Assembly (NCBI GenBank): GCA_019787685.1
Contig: JAHNUO010000006.1
Coordinates: 1,178,001 to 1,242,000 of the forward strand
Direction of reading: 5' to 3'
Source: Chiua virens
Lineage: Eukaryota > Basidiomycota > Agaricomycetes > Boletales > Boletaceae
DNA length: 64,000 nucleotides
Shown in pieces: positions 23,801 through 36,189 of this stretch (the first letter of the stretch is position 1; each line of letters begins with the position of its first letter). The translations under genes were made by a program, and so were the position numbers. Below the pieces are notes generated by a model. That model did not search any database and was not told the origin of the DNA. It was given only the letters and a program-made list of their open reading frames with translations.

Positions 23801-24670
23801 CCAGAGCAATGCAATTCTTGGAAGACGCTGATCTGCTCAAAATCGAGGATATTCTGCCTTTCATCCCGGATTTCGTTGTCATTGATGATTTCAAAGAAGA
23901 AATTGCGCATGCCCTGGAAGGCTACTCGGCCCACATTGATGATCTAAAGAAAGAGATGGATGATGCTACTCGCACCGCAGAGTCAATCAAGCGAGACATT
24001 TTGGAACTGAAGAATCGTTTCGTCACCATCGATGCCGGAGAGCGATGCTCCGTTTGTGCACAACTCTTGCTTACCAGGCAATCCTACATATTCCCTTGTC
24101 AGCATACATTCCATGCCGACTGCCTCATCGGGCTGGTAAGTTCGTGTATATACTTGCGATGGTTGTGATTTGACACCATGTTTCCAGGCGAAAGAATACC
24201 TACCGGCTCATACCCTCAGACGAATTCTCACACTACAGACAGAACTCATCAAAGACGTTCAAAAAACAGGTTTGGGGGACCTTCCCGTCACAACACCTTC
24301 GAGCGAAGTACGGCAGCCTACTCGACAGCGCACATTACTTTCAGCAAACTTTGCGAGCCCGCTTCAGAATGGGACCAAGGCAGCAGGATCGCTTAGTCGG
24401 AACATTCTCTCCGCCGGTGATCGGTTACGCGATTTGATTATACCGGATGCGCTCGCTTCTGTGGTCTCGGCACCTGGGTGGATACCCGGTATAGGGACGG
24501 CTGGTGCTCAGAAGGCGCTAAACAAGGACGCCGAGCAGCAAGCAGAAAAACTGCGGGCAGAGTTGGAAGATGTTTTGGCAAGCAGCTGTCCTTTGTGTGA
24601 GAGTGTTGTTGCGGGACTGGACAAACCATTTGTGAACGATGGGGAAGCGGACATGACATGGGCATTATAG
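20843..24670 (+). CDS. VPS18: Vps18/Pep3, HOPS and CORVET core subunit
   Basis: Vps18 is a core subunit of the HOPS and CORVET tethering complexes, acting at vacuole and endosome fusion. A tiny first exon (MFDE) is followed by VEHTAPSNHVHSSLPHVQY and, after an intron, the N-terminal beta-propeller (SLAVSSDVLAMALSSNLIIL, MSIYKIFLDPSGRHLIIT, YLYRGWKKPKQLKSF). The Pep3/Vps18 middle part is seen in LLFSLPEKAPVTGIKFELIP and IPLRPNESVKGLAADPV, and the alpha-solenoid in RDKVLSAQAHAFFEEKRYFQ. The C-terminal coiled coil (IDDFKEEIAHALEGYSAHID) leads into a RING-H2 finger with CSVC, CQHTFHADC and CPLC. Many introns interrupt the middle; the frame agrees across them. It converges on CGR1 with 48 bp between stops. 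Confidence 0.93.
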
Positions 24671-24718
24671 TATAGTCGAAACGTTGACGTTTGGCATGGG
24701 ATTTACATCAACGACAGT

Positions 24719-25225
24719 TTACCCGTTAACTTTCTTAGTGCGCCCGGCTCTGCGTCGTAGGCGAGCAGATTTTTTCGCACCCATCTGCAAGAATGTCAGA
24801 AATGCATTGAGTATGAGAGGGAACGTGGTACATACAATGGCCTTTTCCTGCTCTAGTCTGCGACGTTCTTCGGCCGCCCTCTGGCGTTGGAGCGTTATCT
24901 CCCTTTTCCTGAAACGAATGGTAGGTGACGGAGGTGGTGCATCGCTGAGGGAACTCACCGCTGTTTCTCAGCCTGCTTTTCCTGTTTGAGCTCGGACTCG
25001 AGCTTTTTGACGGCATGCTCACACTTGGTTTTTTCCATGCGTAGATGCCATTTGGTCTTGTGTCCTGCCGATGCCTGCGAGCGACTAGTAGCGTGATTGA
25101 TCAAAACGTAGTTCGTAGTGACAAGGGGGCGAGTTATCGTACACGGTTGCAGATTTGTGGAGCTTCCACGGTTTACCAGAGATGCGACCGTTGGCAGATG
25201 CGGCCAATGCGATGGTTGTTGTCAT
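24719..25225 (-). CDS. CGR1: Cgr1, nucleolar protein for 60S rRNA processing
   Basis: Cgr1 is a small nucleolar coiled-coil protein needed for pre-rRNA processing and 60S subunit assembly. Exon 1 begins MTTTIALAASANGRISGKPW and runs to KLHKSATV, the conserved GKPWK-x-xKxATVRSQ motif; the donor after ACCGT joins to RSQASAGHKTKWHLRMEK. The remainder is a highly charged helix (HAVKKLESELKQEKQAEKQR, REITLQRQRAAEERRRLEQE), ending with the family signature MGAKKSARLRRRAGRTKKVN. The length (about 115 residues) fits the family. The stop (TTA at 24719-24721) faces the VPS18 stop. Confidence 0.92.
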
Positions 25226-25340
25226 GAGAAATGATTTGGATGATATTGGAACGTCGTGTCTGTCGTTTTATGTAAATCACGTTCGACTCCCACCCCATCA
25301 ATTGGCACCGTTCGCAGTGTGCTCGTTGGCAGCTACGACG

Positions 25341-27867
25341 ATGGCTGCGTCGTTGCGCTCCTCGGAGGACGCCAGCGACATATCTGACACCCGCCATTAC
25401 CCCGCCTATCCTCACCACCGTGCCCGTTTTCCCTCCCTGACCGACTTTCCCGACTCCCCCTCCGTCTATAGCCCCGCTCCTGTCTATCGTTCTCCTCGCC
25501 CAGAGTACTCGGACGGCGTTTCCATCTCCCGTCTCACCGACCCTACCGCTGGCGTAGGCTTCGACGATGAAACATCTTCTACCACACGCTCTCTCTCAAT
25601 CGAAGACGTCCATGATGACTCTGACTTCGACGACTGCACAGATGACGCCTCACACAGAATAAGCCTCCAGGGCCCTAAGATCAGGTTTCATTCTCGTGCC
25701 CCTTGGGAGACAGACGATGCCATTTCCCAGAGCGAGGATGCAGACACCAACGCTTGGTCAGGCGCAATCGGGAACAAGCTTAGAGGAAAAGCCTCCAGAG
25801 CTGACACCCTTTTCCGAACTTTCACCAGAGGTTCCTCCAGCAGACCCAGTATTGATTCTACGCGTTCGCAGGTCTCAGCTGCCTCTTCCTTTGATGTCGC
25901 AGCGGGAAACTACTCAAATTCTCGTGGTGCCCTGTAGTGAGTGGATATGAATTTTAGATATCCTCCTTCCCTTCCACTGATGTCCAACACAGTGATCTTG
26001 CGAAGCAATCCATGTCGTCTTCCTCCTCGTCATCTACTTCCACTTCTGCGTATATGCCCCAACAGAGCTTTACCCGCACAACCAACTACTCAAAATCTCA
26101 GAACATTTCTCAGTCCCATGCTTCCTTGCCTAGAGCCACAGTCAGCCTGGACGGAAGGTCCCCCTCATCCATGTCATTCGAGAGTGTTCACATCGTTCCC
26201 TCATCCTGCGATACCTTTCGCACCTCCACTCATCCCGAGTACGGCTCGACCCCCTCTCCGGTCTCTCAGGAACGTCCACCTCGCGACGGATTCGTGCATC
26301 CATACGCCAACCCTGATCTGGTTGCTTCATATACCCCACCTTCCGAGACAGCACCCTCCAACCACCCTACCTTGGGGGACATGAGTGGGAGTGATTCCAA
26401 CAGCACTGTCACTGACTCAACCAGTCCCAGGTCTGCGGCATTTTCAGACATCACCGCGGAGACATCTAGTACATCGTTAACTTCCCGTGACCTCCCACAA
26501 GGAAATCTCCGTGTTAACGGCAAAGAAATATCCTTGCCCATCTCTGTCCTGCGCCAGAGCGATGTCAGCTATGTGGACCGCAATACCAAGTTTTTGTCTC
26601 TACACCCACCCCCGCCTGGTTTTGAGGGTCCTCTCCGGAGTAATCCCCGATCGCCTGCTGTCGCCCTCATCTCTCTTCAAGAAGCCCAGGCAAGGGAGAG
26701 AGTACGCAGCAGCACGGCGCATACTACACCTGCTCGACCAAAGCTACCCTTTCCCGGTGCGGACGATATATCCGAGATTACGGAAGACCAAACCGAGGAG
26801 ATGGATACCGTGAGTATTCATGCTCGTACCCGATCGATTAGTGGCGGGACTCGGCACAAGTTCATTCCACAATCTCCGGTGCTGTCTCAAGTTACCGAGA
26901 TAAGAGAGGAACCTCTCGTCTCAGTCTCCCCCAATGCTGTTTCCGGACGGGTACTCAAACACAAGAAAAGTGGCTTCATGCGACTTTTCAGTGGTCGCAA
27001 TTCAGAAGGAGATAAAGAAAGAAGTCCTCCGCCAATCCTCCCTACCGATGTGCATGCCGAACAAAGCTTGCAAGTTGGGAGGCCCTCGAAGCTGACAAAG
27101 GCGTCGAGACCCTCCTTTTCGCCTATGTTGCGCGCCTCAAGTGCGAGTAATACCACGTTGGCTTCAACATACAGTGCTTATCCACTGGTGATACCGATGG
27201 GATGGGACCTTCTCCACGCAGACGTCAGCCTCCTTCGCTCTCAATCATCACCAAAGCTTCAGATCACAATGTTGCTACCCCAGCTCCAGGGCACGCTTCG
27301 GCAACGGTCTCGAATTTTACACCACCACAGCCTCTCTCTCTTACTGTTCCACAGAGTGCTCCTCCAGGCAACACCGACTTTACAGGCCTCAAGCTTAGAC
27401 CTGTGTCGACCTCCTTCAGCGCCCACTTTGCAGATATCGTAACAGGTACCGTGGAAGCAGTGCAACGCGACGTACATACACCGAGTTCTATCGCGAGCTC
27501 GATCACTGCACTGTCACCCTTCACCCCCGTTTCCGTGCGTCGCAGCGATGATGTGTCGACGAGCGCAATAGAGACATCAGTGGAAGAGCAACTGACCATT
27601 AAAGGGCTTCAGGATCAGCTCGTGTCCGCTGAGGAGGCTCGGCAACAGCAAATCTGGGAGTTGCGGGGACAGATCAGAGACTTGACCGTCGAACTGGAGG
27701 ATCTCCGAGCAGTAGACAACAAGTTGTACTGCGAAGTCTGTGGTCGAGGAGATCCACAAGGGCGTCAAGCTTCCCCTTCGCACGAACAGCAACCAAAGAA
27801 GGTTGGCGTTGTCAACCGGCCTAGAGTTCGCACCGGCGACACAGCGCGGTTTGCGAGTGGTAACTAA
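25341..27867 (+). CDS. Ser/Pro/Thr-rich protein with C-terminal coiled coil and CxxC
   Basis: About 815 residues, start at ATG 25341. Exon 1 joins exon 2 at about 25935 (donor GTGAGT) and 25994 (acceptor ACACAG). Most of the protein is low-complexity and rich in Ser, Pro and Thr, with short ordered islands such as HKKSGFMRLFSGRNSEGDK. The C-terminus has a coiled coil (EQLTIKGLQDQLVSAEEARQ, QIRDLTVELEDLRAVDNKLY) followed by CEVCGRGDP, a possible half zinc site. Around 27190-27240 the frame changes: either a 41 nt GT...AG intron or a 1 nt deletion joins AYP to PPSLSIITK. No domain is recognised. It may be a conserved basidiomycete scaffold, phosphorylated in the disordered part. Confidence 0.7.
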
Positions 27868-28267
27868 AGTCACCCACACTCTTTTATAGGATTTCTTTTG
27901 GTTCTTGTATCGCGGATAGATACCTCAACTCATTTTTTTGGTTATAGTGCAGCGGTGATGGACGTATTGTACACGTCGCATGCACACTTCTACATCTAAT
28001 TTCATAGGGGTGTATCTCATTAGCTTCGACCCTCCTTTATTTTTATCGATTTTTATCTCATTCATAGCGACACCCCTTCCGTTCATTTCCAGAGGATTAC
28101 TTTCTCTGTTTTATATTCCCTTCGTTTTGTTTACCTGGCCCTTTGTCCGGCGTGCATGTATATTCTTAAAAATGCACATACTCTCGGGTACCATAACAAT
28201 GTCATGCATGTATGCTGACGGGTATATGTAATAATTGCGGTCCCTGCTCTGACAAAACATGAAGACA
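27868..28267. other. Intergenic: convergent 3' flanks
   Basis: 400 nt between the stops of the Ser/Pro-rich gene and SEC39, which converge. The sequence is T-rich on the plus strand around 27930-28140, consistent with 3' untranslated and polyadenylation regions. I see no gene. Confidence 0.5.
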
Positions 28268-31200
28268 TTAAGCATCATCATCCGCTCCGAGTAGCCAGCC
28301 AATCCCCTTCTGTAAGACACGACTTGCTTGTGCCGAAACCTCTTCACCGTCGAACCTGCTTCTGGCTCCGTCCCTGCTCCTTGACCGCGTATCCTCTCCC
28401 GAACTGCTAGAACGGCCGCGCCCAGTGACAGCAAATGTGAAATTAGACGCCATGCGATTGAATGCTCTCCCAGCCAGGGCAGCAGCGTCCTCTGCATTGA
28501 TGAGGGGAGTTGCAGGCATGTGCAGTTCGCGAAGCCTATCACGGAGAGATGAGACATGATTCCTGAGATGGTTGTGTGGTGTTTTTTGGCCGAGTAACCG
28601 TCCTATCGGCCAGATATGCACGACGACCGTCAACGACTTCCTTTTCCAAACGTCGCCAGGACGCGAGAACATCGTGAAGTCTGTCTGCGGGGCAGAGTTG
28701 TAGCGCGTAGCCCAAGAGCGAGAGCTTCGCCTCGACGTCCTCGAATTCGGGATGTCGACCAAGCTGGAAACAAGCCACCCAGCAAACATTGCTCGCCTCC
28801 CGAACTGCCTCGTCCAGATCGCCACTTGACGCTTCCTTGCTCATATTTAAAACCTTTTCGATCATCCGTTTGCTGGTCTCGTAGGCACGTGTGAAATCTT
28901 CGGACTGGAGGGCAGTGTCTGAGAGCATGGCGAGTATCCTCACTTCTGCGACTACATCACCTGTAAATCCCAGTTTGTATAAAAGATCGAGAATGACTTC
29001 TGTATGCTTGTACGCGTCTGCTGTGTTCGAGAGGACACGCGATATAAGAGAAAGACGATCCTTGGTAAGGCGGATCTCAATCGGTGAGAGCAAAACACCA
29101 GGGCGCGAGAGTAGATTGAAGGAAGAAAGACGAGAAGTGGCTTCAATAAAATCGCGCTCTTTGATAAGACGCTCTGACGGAGGTGGCACACCAAGACTAA
29201 AGGAAATGTAAGCCAGTTAACGCTGAGTGGTATTTGAACTTTACCAGTCATAGGCCAGTTTCATGTCGCCAGTCTTGTAATTTCCAGAACTTGCATTGTC
29301 GTAAAATTCACGCGAGACGGATAGACAGATATCTTCTATCACAAGAGGAGATAGAGGCCACTTCCCATGCCGATGTTGAAGAAACTCGCGTGCAATGTCG
29401 AACGCTACTGGATTGGTGAGAAGATACGGCGAGATGATGGGAGGTACTCACAACCAGAATTCAATAGGCCAGTGAAGAAAATTGACGACACTTCCTCACT
29501 TGAAAGAAGCCCAAACGCGCTCTTGAGTCCATTCTCGCTAGTTCCAGAAAGCTTGAGCATGTCCTCCAATAGCCATTTCCATTCGTCCTTTCCATTGAGC
29601 TCTCTCGAGTTAACAGTGCGTCTGGCCATTCTATTTGCCCACGCTCGTTGCTCGACCACGTCATGTGCACTCTGCAAGAACCATCGCAAAGGTGCTGCTA
29701 CATTCCACCGCGATAGTATCTCTCCAGACTCCAGATGTAAGTCCAATATATCCAACGCACGCGAGAGAGAAACAAGTGGGAGAGGTTTGAAGAAAAGCAT
29801 TAAGTCGGAGGGCGAGCAGCGTGGCCGAGTTGTGGATGGCGCTACGAAAGATCCGAGAGACAATATAGTCGCATCGGCTTCGTCTGCTTCATCCTCAGTC
29901 CCTGGCGTGATCTCCCAAGACGGAAGACACTCGAATATGGCGCTCATTGTAGACCACTCGTTACGGCTATCACTTCCGTATAAACATGCAAGAGCTAGTC
30001 TTGCGAGGTCTTCATCATTGCGAATAATGCGGTGTGCGACAGGAAGGGTGGGTTTAGACGCCTCAAAAACTGCGGCGACAATAGACAATGGGGCCGAGAG
30101 AATATAATCATAAAGCAGGCGGGTAGGTAGAGCTGGGTCAGGACTACCAGCACGTTCGGCACGGGCTTCCAAAACGAATAAATAGGGCGTCACGAGACGA
30201 GTGATGTCGTTGGCGACAGTTTCCGGACCTGAATGCGCGAGGTAGGCGCTCACAACCTCTGCGGGTTCCATACTCTGCCAGCGGGCTAGTGTCCAATCCT
30301 GGCTGTCCTGAGGCTCGTGAGGTTGAGGCGAATCGTAGACTAGACGGGAAAGAAGGCTGAGCTCTTCACCTAGCTCGTCGAGATCAGGTACTCCATGAGA
30401 AGCCCCGTGTTGGACAGTTTCAAGGGCTATATCCAGGATGCCGGTGGATGAAATGATTATATCCACGCGATGTTTGTACCAGGAAGTGATATCTTTTGGT
30501 GCAAGAGGCTCCGTGCATGCTGTGGCGTCAATTTTTGACTGATACAAGTCCACTGCCACGCGAGACTCAGCTTGTGAAGCGTGCAGCGCAGCATGGACCT
30601 CGGGAGTCTCGACCCAGTCCAACCCCGCTCTCCAGCTACTGAAGGACGGCGTTTGCTCTCTGACCCGATTGATGTCATAGGCTGGAAGTATTTCGCGATA
30701 CTCGAGTGGGTGGGTATGACCAGGTATACTGTCAAGTATGACGAAGCGGAAGGGCCAGAGGGTGGTAGAGTGGTACTGGATGAGTGTCCGTAGCGCGGTA
30801 AATTGTTGCTGGGAGGCGAAAGAACGTGCAACTTCGAGCATGTCCTTCGGCCAAGAAGTGGGACAATGGCATGGGTGGGTCGGCTGACCTACATCGCGGA
30901 GGGAGAGGGGTTACCTCGCTATCCTCAGCCCATGGGTCGTCCTCCCATTCCTCGTCAATATCGTCAGCATCCCCCTCCTCTGTCGATAGGTCCTTGCATA
31001 TTTGTATGAAAGTCGAAAGTCTGTCACAACGGTGGAGGAGGACGGCACGCATGCGGCAAAGTTCGGCGTCATCTGGAGCGTCGTCGAAGTACAAACTAAG
31101 TGCTTCGTTGTGTCTATGGATGGAATCTGCATCGGGGGTGGGGATGTGAGGTGCAGCCTGGGCTCTGAGGATGGCCGACTTGGAGCGGATGATTCCCAGC

Positions 31201-31367
31201 TCGAGAAGTGAACGTTGCGTGTCAGGGTCGTCCACGAGCCTATCGACACAGGCCGCTACAACCCAGAGGTCATCGTCGACAGCAAAGAGGATATCCCGGA
31301 CGTCTGCAGGGGTAATATCCTGATTTTGAATGTTTTGCCAGCGTATGTGGGGCTGCATTCCATCCAT
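28268..31367 (-). CDS. SEC39: Sec39-domain protein, Dsl1 tethering complex subunit
   Basis: Sec39 (animal NBAS) is a subunit of the Dsl1 complex, which tethers Golgi-derived COPI vesicles at the ER. The first ATG is 31367. Exon 1 runs to 30915, and a 70 nt intron with an AAG acceptor joins it to DMLEVARSFASQQQFTALRT. Characteristic pieces are LPAYDINRVREQTP, SWRAGLDWVETPEVH, GVLLSPIEIRLTKDRLSLIS, TEVILDLLYKLGFTGDV and VEAKLSLLGYALQLCPADR, matching the Sec39 domain of NBAS and Sec39. Between 28560 and 28620 the frame changes: downstream coding resumes as RNHVSSLRDRLRELHMPATP and ends GWLLGADDDA. No GT...AG intron that I can find fits, so a 1 nt indel is likely. Size, about 1000 residues, is larger than yeast Sec39. 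Confidence 0.85.
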
Positions 31368-31620
31368 GGTGGTAACTTGAATGATCCTATCCAAGCAAGT
31401 GCATACGAGCAGTGTTCAACACGTGTAGTAAGTACTACTTCATTCAAAGTGACCCAAACCCATTACGATCACCAGTCTACACTACTTTTTATCGATCTAG
31501 CAAGTACAAAACGAAACCAAGTGACACGTGCTGTGTAGAACGAGCACCACGGTGTAGTGAACGGGTCCGGCCGTTGCCTGAATGTCGCTTGGACAAGTGA
31601 CGTTTGAATAATGAAACAAT

Positions 31621-32422
31621 TCAAAAGAGTGTTTCCTGATAAAAAGCGGTCAGTAATCGCACGAGGGAAGCAAGCAGCAAGTACCTCATCTCGAAGATAT
31701 TCCCCAATGTCACTGGTCGAGTGAATGAGCAAAGACGGGAAAAATAGTTGAACAGGTGCGGACATACGCTTGGTGGAACACAATAATGGCGGTAGGATCC
31801 AACTTTCGCGTGTCAACTGTTGACCGGGCAGTTACACCAAATCCCTGAAACAGTGTTAATTTGCATGGGCGCGCGAAATGAGGCGAGAAGAAATTTACTA
31901 GCGGGACATCACTCATACTGAATATGACGACGCCTTGATGCTCGGGAGTATCCTCTGTTATTCGCCCAAGGTGTGCCTTCAGAACATGGTTGCCATACAG
32001 GAAGGGCATTTCGCCGTTGGACTTGATCCAGACCTTCAGATAAATGTCAGAAACGAATGGGACATGAACAAGCAAAAATACCTTGTATTTCGTGTACTGG
32101 GCGATGTGATCGAGTGCAGTGACATGGAGCTTAAACTTCCCGGTTTTGGTGAATTTTCCGAAGCAAGTGCCGAGAGAGACGAGATTCGGTCGTGCGACAG
32201 AGATGCTTAGACGCATGGATGATTCAGAGACATAGTAGACCTTATCCTTGTGCAACCTGAAACAATATGGCTCGTCCTTGCGGTCGATGAGGTGGATGAG
32301 ATTATTGCCCTATGAATCTAGCTGTGGTCACGCCCAGCAGGGTGCGAGGTTAGCGGACGTACTATGTAGTTTGCGAGTTTTGTAAAGACTGCTTTGCTCT
32401 CGTCCTCGGTGAGTGGACGCAT
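31621..32422 (-). CDS. NIP7: Nip7, ribosome biogenesis factor (PUA domain)
   Basis: Nip7 binds pre-60S particles and is needed for 27S pre-rRNA processing. The start is [19 protein letters not shown], and a first intron joins this to [10 protein letters not shown]. The body reads [75 protein letters not shown], and the PUA part [20 protein letters not shown] and [20 protein letters not shown], ending ETLF. This is a nearly full-length match to the family (about 180 residues) over five exons. The last exon encodes only ETLF. It diverges from NRDE2 with 68 bp between the two start codons. Confidence 0.95.
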
Positions 32423-32490
32423 CGTGGTGCGTGGTGAAGAGCCTATGAGCCCTTGGAGTTGTACTGCCACACGTTCATTCACATCTCACC
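32423..32490. promoter_or_regulatory. 68 bp bidirectional promoter, NIP7/NRDE2
   Basis: Divergent start codons are separated by only 68 bp, so both core promoters must share or overlap it, or start within the transcribed leaders. No TATA box is visible; the sequence is mixed in composition. Confidence 0.4.
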
Positions 32491-35400
32491 ATGTCTACTT
32501 CCTCGTTCTCGTTCCCCCCGTCTTTCTCTTCCTTCCCCGATATCGACCCAGGCCCAAGTAACAGAACGCCCTCCCCCAACCGCAACGAGACCGCCCGCAG
32601 CCATCACAACGGAGACCGCCCGATCGACTTGAGCAAAAGAGACAAGTCCGGCAAACGAGGCCACCGGGAAAAGGACAGACCCACTCCAAAGCGAGAAAAG
32701 CACATTTCCCCGTCCGACAACTGGCCCAATAGCGACACTCGCGCGGTAGACGCACTATTAGATGACGAGAGGCTCAAAGCGAACGAGGACAGACTCCGTC
32801 TCGAGCGCCAGGGTCAAGAACGTGACCGATGGGTTCCACGTCCCCTCTTCTACTCAGATCGCAAAGGTGACACTCTCAACCTAACCTATGGCTCTCTGCA
32901 TGCTGGTGACGTACCAAAGTATCGCCCCGTTGCCCGTGAGTAGTCAACCGTAATGCTCCCGAACAGCTAATCATGCACAAGGCGGCAAGCATATCCTTGG
33001 TCTCGACAAAGCCTGGACCGTCTCTCATAAAGTCGGTGAAGGCATTCAAGTAACTCTCGGGCAACGCAAGGTACGCAGCTCCATCCCGACACCCACACAC
33101 CTTGTGCTGAGGATTTTCCGCAGCAACCTTCCCTTTCCCATCCCAGCTCAAGCGCCCTTCTCAGCCGCGCCTCCCCGACGCCTCATTGCTTCTGCTGACA
33201 ACTACAAATACAAAGAAGTCAATGGTTTCTTGCGCCTCACATCTCGTTCCAGTCAAAATGTTGATCGAGTTTTCCTACCGGGCGAAGCAAGTTCCGATTC
33301 GGAACTCTCAGTGTCCGATGCAGAAGGAGAAAGTTCAGACGACGACCAAGCGCCCACTCTTACGTCCCACCAGCTAACGATCAAAACCCTAGGAGGAAAG
33401 TCTGACTCTCGATCCGTCCTCAGTGCAAACATGGTTGTCTCTGGTTGCGCAGTCCCTCTCGGTCGTGCCGGTGACCTCAAAGAATGCAAACAAAAGTCGT
33501 GCTGAAATAACGCTTGCAATCCTCTCGCGTGCCAGAGAAGCCCATCCTTCCAATCTTCGCTCATCCGCTCTCTGGCTGAGATACCTTCGGGCGGGCGAAG
33601 AGTTATGGGATCAGAGAAAACTCACCACCGAATGGGAGGACGCACTTAAATTGGGTGGCATTAATATCTGGCTGGAGTGGCTGGAGTGGCGTATCCGCAC
33701 TTGTGTGGGGGGTGTCGACCAAGTCGTGCGGGACGCAACACGCTCATTGAAGGCGCTAGGGAGTTCTGAGGACAGCGAACTTGATGAGTTGCGTATTGTG
33801 TGGCGAGTGGCCGTTGTGTTTCAGGAGGCAGGTGCGAATCGTCAGAGTTCGGATTGCGAGTGTATTCTGACTCTCTGCCCAGGTTTCCATGAACGAGCTA
33901 CAGCGCTTTTCCAGGCGCAAGCGGAACTGTACGTCCCTAGGTCCTCTTTGCAAAGAGCGCACTATTAATCGACGGAGTAGCACCTTCGAGGTGCCGCAAT
34001 CCTTCTACGGACTGCCTGTTGACACGCAGCTAGACTCTTTGGAAGAGTTTTGGGAATCGGAAGTACCACGCGTTGGAGAGCCTAATGCCAAAGGCTGGTC
34101 CGCATGGGTCTCTAGTGGAAAGCCAAAACCTACTTTTCCGAGTCTACCAGCGTCAATGGATATTGACTCTGTGTCAGCTGATCCATTTATTAGATGGTAT
34201 AACGATGAGACACGCGCGGACCTCGTCTCACGCATCCCTGCGCGCTACGAGTCAGGTACCTCTGACCCTTATGCGACTGTTCTACTGTCAGATATCAAGA
34301 CATTGTTACTTCCGCTGACAACCCAAAGGGCCAAAGACGCGTTTCGTCTCATATGGCTCTCCATCATGGGCCTTCACGTTCCTGGATTTGCCAACACACT
34401 CGCAGACGGAACATGGGATGATCGATGGTCACATACACATCTCGCCACTACGTCGCGTCTTTCTTCCATATTCCCGCAGCCCGGGAGGATGCGGCAGCTA
34501 CTTGCTGACTCTCAGGCTGGTGTGCTGATTGGGAGAGAGCGAGAGTATGGATTGGCATTTGGACCTGTCAAGGAATGGAGCTTTGATGTTCTTGGGCCAC
34601 TAGAATGGGCTGGGAAAGAACATTGGAGGATGTGGTCGACGAAAGACATCCAAGGTGTCAACGAAGAGTTTGTGAGAGCGATCTTCAACCAGCTCCGTTG
34701 TGGTGCAGAAGATTACCAATGGGATGTGTATGCTTTGGCGTTCGAGGCCGCGGTCAGCGTAAAGAGGTTGGTCCTGTTTGAGTTTTCTGAAGGCAAGCAT
34801 ACTGACGAACGATCACAGTGCCTTGAAGCTGTCACGGACGCTGTTAACACTTGTTCCCGAGTCGCTTCCGCACTGGGCAGCTCGTGCTCGACTTGAACAT
34901 CTGCGTGGACGGATTGAAGATGCACGGAAAGTGTATCAAACCGTTCTCATATCGACCCGTCATTCTCCAACTCAAGCATTTATTGGACAAATGTGGTGGG
35001 ATTGGGCTGAACTGGAGTGGCTGAACGGCGACCAAGATGTCGCTCTTCGGGTAGTCATGCGCTCGGGAAATGTTGACGGGACTGGGGGCGTGATGATTCT
35101 CCGCGCAAAGCGAAACCTGGAAGACATTATGAATGCCCCACATGAATTGTGGAAGGACCGCGAAGCATGGATCAAGTTGCGAGCGCTGATAGATGTGTTG
35201 ACAGGATCGTCATTGCCTGGGATGCTTACGATCTTTGACTCGCAGCCGGGTGGAGTGCGGGAAAGCTTAATGGTAGCATCGCTGCTGATGCTGTATAATC
35301 ATGCCACTGTCTTGCGCACACCTACGCCACCGAGAATATTCCGAGAGCGCGTACAGGTCGCTATAGGGAAGTATCCGAACAACACGATCGTGCTTGGGAT

Positions 35401-36043
35401 GTTCCTGGAGGCGGAGAAGGGGTACGGAGTGTGGGGACGCGTCCGGAGCCAGTTAGGCGAAGGGGTGGGGGAAGGATGCATGAAGGAGAAGGGTGTCTCG
35501 AGGAGAGTTGCGGAAGTGTGGATCGCAGGGTGGGAGAAAGGGCGTTGGGAGGTTGAAATTGAACGGACACGGAATGGACTAGTGGCGTCGGTGGAGAGCG
35601 AGAGGTAAGTGATTTCGGCACAAGAAGCATCCGGGACTGACAGACGGACAAGGACGGGGAGCAGTGCGATCGTGTGGCGGATCGCGCTCGAGTTTGAGAT
35701 CCGGAGTGGACAGTTGCAGCGAGCCAAAAGTCTGCTTTACAGGGCGGTTGGGGAGTGCCCGCTCGCCAAAGGTAGAGACACGAATGAATATTGATGGACA
35801 CGGGCTAATACAAGAGCAGAACTCTATCTACTGGCATTTGGACCGCTGCGGGACGTGTTCACGGAGCGCGAACTGGCAGGGTTCGTTGATATTATGGCAG
35901 AGAGGGGTGTGCGTGTGCGGAGGGGGCTGGATGAGTACGGGTGGGGCGGTGCGGTGGAGGGAGAGCGGGAATGGAGCGGGCCGGAGGAGCATGACGAGAT
36001 TGAGGAGGCAGCGGCGGAACGGCGGAGACTGATGCCGTATTAG
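32491..36043 (+). CDS. NRDE2: NRDE2, nuclear RNA surveillance and silencing factor
   Basis: NRDE-2 family protein, a nuclear factor with HAT-like repeats that binds the exosome helicase Mtr4 and, in some organisms, supports nuclear RNA interference. The N-terminal part is disordered and basic, then comes WVPRPLFYSDRKGDTLNLTY, DVPKYRPVAR and (after an intron with an AAG acceptor at 32979-32981) GKHILGLDKAW. The solenoid begins with LTSHQLTIKTL and continues EESLTLDPSSVQTWLSLVAQ, SKNANKSRAEI, LWLRYLRAGEELWD and so on to MPY. The frame shifts by one base near 33393; the flanks match the family on both sides, so this looks like a 1 nt insertion. The gene is about 1000 residues long. Function in this fungus is inferred from the family. 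Confidence 0.88.
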
Positions 36044-36189
36044 GGGTTTGTTTGTACACGATGTTGTTTGTACACAAAGAGTATTTGTTCTTGTTTGGAC
36101 AAATGCGTCGAGGCGTTCCGGGCGCGTTTTCTTGCATACATTCAGCATCCGTTCGTTCTCTCCCCCCTCGAGGGGGCCATCTATCTTTA

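Noticed and set aside
36052..36189. N-terminal extension of Byr4 upstream of 36190
   Set aside because: The upstream open frame begins at a non-ATG codon and is Leu/Phe/Arg-rich, unlike the acidic Byr4 start.
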